From: Thermoplasmata archaeon
GTDB taxonomy: Archaea; Thermoplasmatota; E2; DHVEG-1; B18-G2
Length of the DNA: 35,634 nt
Direction: 5' to 3'
Assembly (NCBI GenBank): GCA_021161865.1
Contig: JAGGZU010000041.1
Location: 1 to 35,634 of the forward strand
This document shows, one piece after another, positions 31,403 through 35,634 of this stretch (position 1 is its first letter; each line of letters starts with the position of its first letter). The position numbers were made by a program, and so were the translations under genes. A model generated the notes under the pieces. That model was given only the letters and a program-made list of their open reading frames with translations, made no database searches and was not told the origin of the DNA.

Positions 31403-32185
31403 CTATTCCCTCCAACTTGGTTTCTTTTTTTCAAGAAAAGCACGTATCCCTTCTTGTCCCTCCTTTGACACTCTAAGTTCGGCTATCTTCTTCACCGTAT
31501 ACTCCTTGTATTCTCCTGTTTTCAGCTCCTGATACATTCTTACAAGGTTTTTCACCTCTTTCACAGCATTTGGACCTGATGTTAGCGTTAGGTTAACATA
31601 TTTTTTTATGGTTTCATCAAGCAAATCCTGTGGAACAACATGGTCGATTAAACCCATATGTTCCGCGTACTGGGAGTCGAAACGTTCACCTGTTATAAAG
31701 AGTCGTCTGGTGTTTGCTATGCCTATGCGTCTTATCACGTATGGGGAGATTACAGCAGGTATTATACCCAGTTTCACCTCGCTGAACGCGAACTTTAGGT
31801 TGGGGGTGGCTACGTTTATGTCACATACGGCAAGTAAGCCTAGTCCTCCACCGAAGGCATGCCCGTTTATTCTTCCAATAACAGGTTTTGAACAGTTGTC
31901 AATGGTTTCGTATAAGTCAAGCAGAAGCCTGCTGTCACTGATGTTTTCCTCCATGGTGTAGTCAGCCATACTCTTCATCCAGTTTAGGTCCGCACCAGCG
32001 CAGAAGGATTTACCGTTTCCTGTTAAAACAACGACTCTAATCTGTTCATCTGAGTTTATTTTTTTAAAACAGGAGGTAAGTTCTTTCATCATCTTTTCGT
32101 TCATTGCGTTGTGAACCTCTGGTCTATCCAATGCTATTGTAATAGTTTTTTCTTCTTTTGTAACAGCAATGGTTTCGTAACTCAT
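31403..32185 (-). CDS. 3-methylglutaconyl-CoA hydratase (LiuC-like enoyl-CoA hydratase)
   Basis: Crotonase-fold enzyme of 260 residues, likely to hydrate 3-methylglutaconyl-CoA to HMG-CoA. The oxyanion-hole motifs FCAGADLNWMKSM (61-73) and GHAFGGGLGLLAVCD (108-122), and SEVKLGIIPAVISPYVI (135-151), match the LiuC/methylglutaconyl subgroup closely. E136 is the acid/base equivalent of hydratase Glu164, while the equivalent of Glu144 is not a glutamate (GGGLG), as in LiuC-type proteins. First gene of the four-gene carboxylase operon, with a TATA box about 30 bases upstream. The match in both enzyme and neighbour strengthens the leucine-pathway reading. Confidence 0.86.
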   Translation of the reverse strand: MSYETIAVTKEEKTITIALDRPEVHNAMNEKMMKELTSCFKKINSDEQIRVVVLTGNGKSFCAGADLNWMKSMADYTMEENISDSRLLLDLYETIDNCSKPVIGRINGHAFGGGLGLLAVCDINVATPNLKFAFSEVKLGIIPAVISPYVIRRIGIANTRRLFITGERFDSQYAEHMGLIDHVVPQDLLDETIKKYVNLTLTSGPNAVKEVKNLVRMYQELKTGEYKEYTVKKIAELRVSKEGQEGIRAFLEKKKPSWRE

Positions 32186-32207
32186 ACTTCTCCCCTGGAG
32201 GTTTCAA

Positions 32208-32221
32208 GCAGTATATAATGG
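32208..32221 (-). promoter_or_regulatory. TATA box for the methylcrotonyl-CoA carboxylase operon
   Basis: CCATTATATACTGC on the minus strand lies about 30 bases before the ATG at 32185. It is a strong archaeal TATA box in the divergent region shared with the small acidic gene. Confidence 0.65.
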
Positions 32222-32303
32222 TTGCTCGCCGATTACCGCTTCGATAAATAAAAGTTTCTATGTTTTTTACAGCATTTGTCGATATTATAAAAGAAACAAG
32301 CAA

Positions 32304-32316
32304 AAAATATATAAAG
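32304..32316 (+). promoter_or_regulatory. TATA box for the small acidic protein gene
   Basis: AAAATATATAAAG would place the start of transcription near 32336, leaving a short leader with GGAGGG at 32339-32344 before ATG 32354. Confidence 0.65.
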
Positions 32317-32353
32317 AAGCTCATACCTATTGATACGTGGAGGGAATGATAAC

Positions 32354-32542
32354 ATGGAAGAAACCACTGTAAAAACCGACAACTTGAGGAAACTCCTCCT
32401 CGATGAGAGTGTTGGGGATACTCCTGAGGATGAACTTGCTTTCTTCATGAACAGGTTCAACTTGGACATAGAAACCGTTGAGGCTATGCCAGCATTTGAG
32501 GAGCACATCAAACCAATCTTCTCAGCGAAGGAAGAGGATTAA
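32354..32542 (+). CDS. Small acidic protein, unknown
   Basis: A 62-residue, strongly acidic protein, MEETTVKTDNLRKLLL..., ending FSAKEED. No known domain is recognised, and there are no cysteines or membrane segments. The sequence is amphipathic and probably helical (DELAFFMNRFNLDIETVEAMP). It is very likely a real gene. It has a clear TATA box and a GGAGGG ribosome-binding site ten bases before ATG 32354, and the frame ends in a normal stop before the aminotransferase promoter. It lies between the divergent leucine-type operon and the aminotransferase, so a regulatory or accessory role is possible but unproven. Confidence 0.65.
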   Translation: MEETTVKTDNLRKLLLDESVGDTPEDELAFFMNRFNLDIETVEAMPAFEEHIKPIFSAKEED

Positions 32543-32575
32543 ACCACCAAGATTGAAATTCTAGGATTTTTTACG

Positions 32576-32588
32576 AAATAAATATAAG
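32576..32588 (+). promoter_or_regulatory. TATA box for the aminotransferase gene
   Basis: AAATAAATATAAG lies about 40 bases before ATG 32623. A GGAGGG ribosome-binding site at 32611-32616 decides the start against the in-frame TTG at 32620. Confidence 0.6.
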
Positions 32589-32622
32589 GCAAAAGTAGAT
32601 ACCTCTGAGCGGAGGGTAATTG

Positions 32623-33840
32623 ATGAATCTAGAGCGGTTATTCTCAGGAAGGACAAAAACGATGCGTCCTTCAGAAATTAGAGAGCTCCTAAAGCTTACG
32701 CAGAATCCTGAAATTATATCATTTGCTGGTGGTTTACCAAACCCCTCGTCGTTTCCAATAGATGAGATGCAGAATGTCTGCATAGATGTGCTGAAGAAAC
32801 ATGGTAAACTGGCTCTTCAATATGGACCTACAGAGGGTATGCGGCCTTTGAGAAACTCTTTGGCAAACAGGGCGAAGAAGGAAGGGATAGACGCATCATC
32901 GGATAATGTTTTGATAACCTCTGGCTCTCAGCAGGGTTTGGATGTGCTTGGAAGGGTTTTTCTTGATCCCGGTGACACGATAATAGTTGGCTTGCCAACA
33001 TATCTTGGTGCGTTGAATGCGTTCCGTGCCTATGAAGTAAACTTTGCCGGTATTCCTCTTGACAAAGATGGCATGCAGGTTGATTTACTTGAAGAAAAGG
33101 TGAAGGAGTTAAACAAAAAGGGTGTGACGCCAAAGTTTATTTATTTGGTTCCAACATTTCAAAACCCTGCAGGCGTGGTGATGCCTGAGAGTAGAAGGAG
33201 AAGGGTTGTTGATATTGCAAATGAGTATGACCTTATAGTTATTGAGGATGATCCCTATAGTAAGCTTAGGTTTGAGGGCGACCATATTAAACCAATAAAA
33301 TCCTTTGATGACGAGGGTAGGGTCATTTATCTCTCAACGTTCTCCAAAATTCTTTCCCCTGGTTTCAGATTGGCGTGGATGATTGCATCAGAGCCTCTCA
33401 TAAGAAAGCTAACCATTGGTAAACAAGCTCTTGATCTCTGCACAAACACCTTCGTTCAGTTTATTGCAAACGAGTTCATAGAGAAAGGTTCTCTTGATTT
33501 ACATATAATGAAGATTATAGAGATGTATCGACCAAAGAGGGATATTATGATGGAGTCGATAAAAAAATACTTTCCGTCTGATACGGTGTGTCATAAACCA
33601 AAGGGTGGTATGTTTGCATGGGCCACTATCCCTGGACCAATTGATACCGAGGAGATGTTTCTCGATGCCATTAAAGAAAAGGTTGCCTACATCCATGGTA
33701 AAGCGTTTTATGTTGATGGTGGTGGGGCAAACTCCATGCGTCTAAACTTTTCCTACTCCTCAAACCAGACGATAGAGGAAGGTATGAAGCGGCTTGGGAA
33801 GGTGATAGAGAGAAAGCTGAAAGAAGCGGCTGCACAATGA
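32623..33840 (+). CDS. PLP-dependent class I aminotransferase (LysN/MocR-like)
   Basis: Fold-type I aminotransferase of 405 residues. The PLP-binding lysine is K242 in STFSKILSPGFRLAW. Other family residues are in ISFAGGLPNP, QYGPTEGMRPLR, TSGSQQGLDV, VPTFQNPAGV and EDDPYSKL. This subgroup includes 2-aminoadipate, aromatic and branched-chain aminotransferases with broad specificity. The neighbouring divergent leucine-type operon suggests that it removes the amino group of leucine or related amino acids; that is inference from position. Its stop codon overlaps the start of the following lipoprotein gene (ATGA), so those two are coupled. Confidence 0.92.
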   Translation: MNLERLFSGRTKTMRPSEIRELLKLTQNPEIISFAGGLPNPSSFPIDEMQNVCIDVLKKHGKLALQYGPTEGMRPLRNSLANRAKKEGIDASSDNVLITSGSQQGLDVLGRVFLDPGDTIIVGLPTYLGALNAFRAYEVNFAGIPLDKDGMQVDLLEEKVKELNKKGVTPKFIYLVPTFQNPAGVVMPESRRRRVVDIANEYDLIVIEDDPYSKLRFEGDHIKPIKSFDDEGRVIYLSTFSKILSPGFRLAWMIASEPLIRKLTIGKQALDLCTNTFVQFIANEFIEKGSLDLHIMKIIEMYRPKRDIMMESIKKYFPSDTVCHKPKGGMFAWATIPGPIDTEEMFLDAIKEKVAYIHGKAFYVDGGGANSMRLNFSYSSNQTIEEGMKRLGKVIERKLKEAAAQ

Positions 33841-35420
33841 AAGTGTGGATGAAAAAAACAGGAAAGGTTTTTTCTGTTGCCTTGTTACTTTTTTTGTCCA
33901 TGTTCTCTGGCTGTATAAACCCTTTTCAAACAGGCTCCTGCAAGTTTATCTCATATGAGATAATAGATGATGATGGTTATGCTGCCCTCAGGGTCGAGGT
34001 TAATGCAACAAGTGGTTTAACGCTTAAACTGCTAGGTCCTTTTAACAACCTAGTTGGAGAAAAACAGCTTGAAAATGGTGTTCAAACCGTCACCATTGAT
34101 TTAGCAGAGAGTTATGAAACCCCTGCTGATGGCTCCTATACTCTAAAGGTTTACAATGGAGGAACAAATGTTGTTACTAAGAAGAGTTTTGTTGTTACTC
34201 CTACATCTTTATCCATATCAGATTTTAGAGGGAGGTGGTGGAAGGAGGGAGTGGATAGTTATTCGTTGATAGAGGTTGTTTTATCCATTGAAAACAATGG
34301 GAACGCCCCTGTTTATCTTAAAGAGATGAATGTTACCGTTGACGGCGTCAGCAGTTTTACAGCCCCCATCTTCAATGGCACGGTTGAAGGTAAAACATCA
34401 AAGGGTGTTGCTTCCTCATTTTATGTACCTGGTTTAGATGAGTCGGAGCATGTTTTTGTTGTAAAGGTTTTTGATTACTCAGGGAATGTTTTGTTTTCAA
34501 AGACGTTCTCTGAGGAACCCTATTATGACTCAGCGATGAAGAGGTTTTCTCTCAGTTGGAAATACAAATGGAGGAGTTTCTCAATTAGTCTACCCTTGCC
34601 TGCAGAACTCCTGAGTTTTTATTCCTCCATTAAAAGACCTGTGATTGAGGATTACTCTTTCTACGTTATATCACCATACGACGACAGCTACGTTGATTTG
34701 GTAACCAGAAGGTTGATTTCTTTGTTCAATGGTGAGGGTGAGGAGTTAATAGACTTTGTTGCATCCTTCGTTCAGAGTATTCCTTATGCGGAGGAAGAAG
34801 GGGAGTACCCTCAGTTTCCCATAGAGCTTCTTAATAATGGTTCTGGTGATTGTGAGGATAAAGCCATTTTTGCTTCATCGATTCTTTACAACCTTGGTTA
34901 CGATGTTGCTCTGCTCAGGTTTCCTGAGCACATGGCTGTTGGTGTTCATCTTCCAGATGTGACCTATGATGGAAGGATATACTATGAGGATGAGTCTGGT
35001 AAAAGATACTTGTTTCTTGAGACCTCGAACACAGCATGGACGCTTGGTAACGCTGATTTAGAATATAGGCATGCAGGTAATTTCACCTTGTATCATGTTA
35101 CATCAAAACCTGTTCTTGTGGAGGAGTGTAAACCCCCGACTAGGTACACGAGTGTGGTTAAGGATTACATTAGTGTGGATACCACTGTGAAAAACATTGG
35201 TACTGAGGATGCAGAGAACGTATATGTTTCGGCTGCTTTTTTGACACAATATGGGGTGGTGGTTAATGGTGAAAAATCCTCCCTTTTTACCGTAGCTGCT
35301 GGGAGGGAGAAACGTGTTTCTTTTACAGTTGATTACCCTGATGTTACGGTTGTTAAGGTTTATGTTAGAGTGGTTTATGAGGATAAGATTTCTACTGAGG
35401 CAACCTTTGTCTTCGCCTAA
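33837..35420 (+). CDS. Secreted lipoprotein with transglutaminase-like domain
   Basis: A 527-residue exported protein. The N-terminus is a signal peptide with a lipobox-like FSGC (C26), suggesting lipid anchoring. The middle (about 27-220) is beta-rich and Asn/Val-rich, like Ig-type modules. A transglutaminase-like core follows at about 285-400, with the triad apparently C339 (GDCEDKA), H365 (PEHMAVGVHL) and E395 (FLETSN). The end (about 425-527) resembles a CARDB-type adhesion module. Such archaeal proteins may be peptidases or cross-linking enzymes acting outside the cell. It overlaps the aminotransferase stop by four bases. ATG 33849 is an alternative start. Confidence 0.75.
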   Translation: MKVWMKKTGKVFSVALLLFLSMFSGCINPFQTGSCKFISYEIIDDDGYAALRVEVNATSGLTLKLLGPFNNLVGEKQLENGVQTVTIDLAESYETPADGSYTLKVYNGGTNVVTKKSFVVTPTSLSISDFRGRWWKEGVDSYSLIEVVLSIENNGNAPVYLKEMNVTVDGVSSFTAPIFNGTVEGKTSKGVASSFYVPGLDESEHVFVVKVFDYSGNVLFSKTFSEEPYYDSAMKRFSLSWKYKWRSFSISLPLPAELLSFYSSIKRPVIEDYSFYVISPYDDSYVDLVTRRLISLFNGEGEELIDFVASFVQSIPYAEEEGEYPQFPIELLNNGSGDCEDKAIFASSILYNLGYDVALLRFPEHMAVGVHLPDVTYDGRIYYEDESGKRYLFLETSNTAWTLGNADLEYRHAGNFTLYHVTSKPVLVEECKPPTRYTSVVKDYISVDTTVKNIGTEDAENVYVSAAFLTQYGVVVNGEKSSLFTVAAGREKRVSFTVDYPDVTVVKVYVRVVYEDKISTEATFVFA

Positions 35421-35448
35421 AAATATTGGAGAAAGGTAGGTTTTTTAT

Positions 35449-35634
35449 CTAAAACTCTTCTGAGCCCTCTGGTTCTCCTTTTGAACCCTTGGATTTTTCC
35501 TCCATCTCTTTTGATGCTATGACGTCGTCTATTCTCAGTATCATTGTTGCTGCTTCTGATGATGCCTGTATCTCCTGCATGCTGACACGTAGTGGTTCTA
35601 TAACATTGTTTTTCAACATGTCATCTATTTCTCC
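35449..35634 (-). CDS. Thermosome (group II chaperonin) subunit, C-terminal fragment
   Basis: Only the last 61 codons are in the window; the gene continues past the right edge. The segment [20 protein letters not shown] followed by [14 protein letters not shown] is the conserved C-terminal part of archaeal thermosome subunits, where the protein contacts its equatorial domain. The tail [20 protein letters not shown] is charged and lacks the GGM repeats common in many thermosome tails. It is convergent with the lipoprotein gene, with 28 bases between the stop codons. Confidence 0.93.
   Translation of the reverse strand, partial: GEIDDMLKNNVIEPLRVSMQEIQASSEAATMILRIDDVIASKEMEEKSKGSKGEPEGSEEF

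Noticed and set aside
32250-32297. GTTTCT ... AGAAAC inverted repeat in the divergent promoter region
   Set aside because: Arms are only six to seven bases in an A+T-rich stretch with a long spacer, so it is likely to be chance.
1-35634. tRNA/rRNA genes, CRISPR arrays, insertion sequences, prophage
   Set aside because: No cloverleaf-like segment, regular repeat array, transposase or phage gene was seen on reading both strands; gaps between genes are too short for most of them.

Overview
This window looks like a chromosomal stretch of an archaeon. The archaeal markers are CarS (CDP-archaeol synthase), the archaeal form of triosephosphate isomerase, a DUF424 protein, the tRNA/rRNA enzymes Taw2 and Tsr3, an XPD-type helicase, a thermosome C-terminus at the right edge, and TATA boxes about 25-30 bases before many start codons. 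A secreted clostripain-type peptidase together with amino-acid/acyl-CoA catabolism, ThyX and MipB-type transaldolase would fit a Thermoplasmatota-like, protein-degrading sediment lineage such as Marine Benthic Group D. That placement is inference only. The DNA is moderately A+T rich and very densely coded. No intergenic stretch exceeds 300 bases, several convergent genes overlap at their 3' ends, and I saw no tRNA, rRNA, CRISPR array, insertion sequence or prophage.

Layout, left to right. (1) 1-2316: a secreted, membrane-anchored C11 (clostripain-like) peptidase fused to a glycosidase-like TIM-barrel. (2) 2431-6208: zinc alcohol dehydrogenase and a YgjP-like metallopeptidase, then DUF424, then a minus-strand group of ThyX, a riboflavin-pathway reductase and a Mut7-C RNase. 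(3) 6311-9454: a zinc-ribbon membrane protein, an RNase J-like nuclease, a YhaM-like OB/HD nuclease and a Trm112-like zinc protein missed by length cut-offs. (4) 9420-13825: XPD-like helicase, the Taw2-Tsr3 pair, a zinc-finger protein and CarS. (5) 13858-18640: a wHTH regulator and a run of membrane proteins. This part holds a frameshifted DUF2085 gene and a decayed ABC-transporter remnant. (6) 18704-20758: triosephosphate isomerase, ribulose-phosphate epimerase and transaldolase. (7) 20761-32185: an acyl-CoA island. (8) 32354-35634: a small acidic protein, a class I aminotransferase, a transglutaminase-like lipoprotein and the end of a thermosome gene.

The acyl-CoA island is the most interesting part. 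On the minus strand a four-gene operon encodes 3-methylglutaconyl-CoA hydratase (LiuC-like), biotin carboxylase, a separate biotin-carrier subunit and a carboxyltransferase that closely matches methylcrotonyl-CoA carboxylase beta. Facing it on the plus strand are an acyl-CoA dehydrogenase and an AMP-forming acyl-CoA synthetase. A second minus-strand group holds a fused family I CoA-transferase, a thiolase-like protein whose usual nucleophilic cysteine appears to be replaced by glycine, and its DUF35 zinc-ribbon partner. Together with the divergent aminotransferase and the secreted peptidase, this reads as a route from protein through leucine to 3-methylcrotonyl-CoA and HMG-CoA. No HMG-CoA lyase lies in the window, and archaea use HMG-CoA for mevalonate and lipid synthesis, so a direct leucine-to-isoprenoid link is a testable idea.

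Two control styles are visible. First genes of transcription units often have a TATA box about 27 bases before the start codon, including GTG and TTG starts, which implies leaderless mRNAs. Genes inside operons, and a few first genes, carry GGAGG-like ribosome-binding sites.
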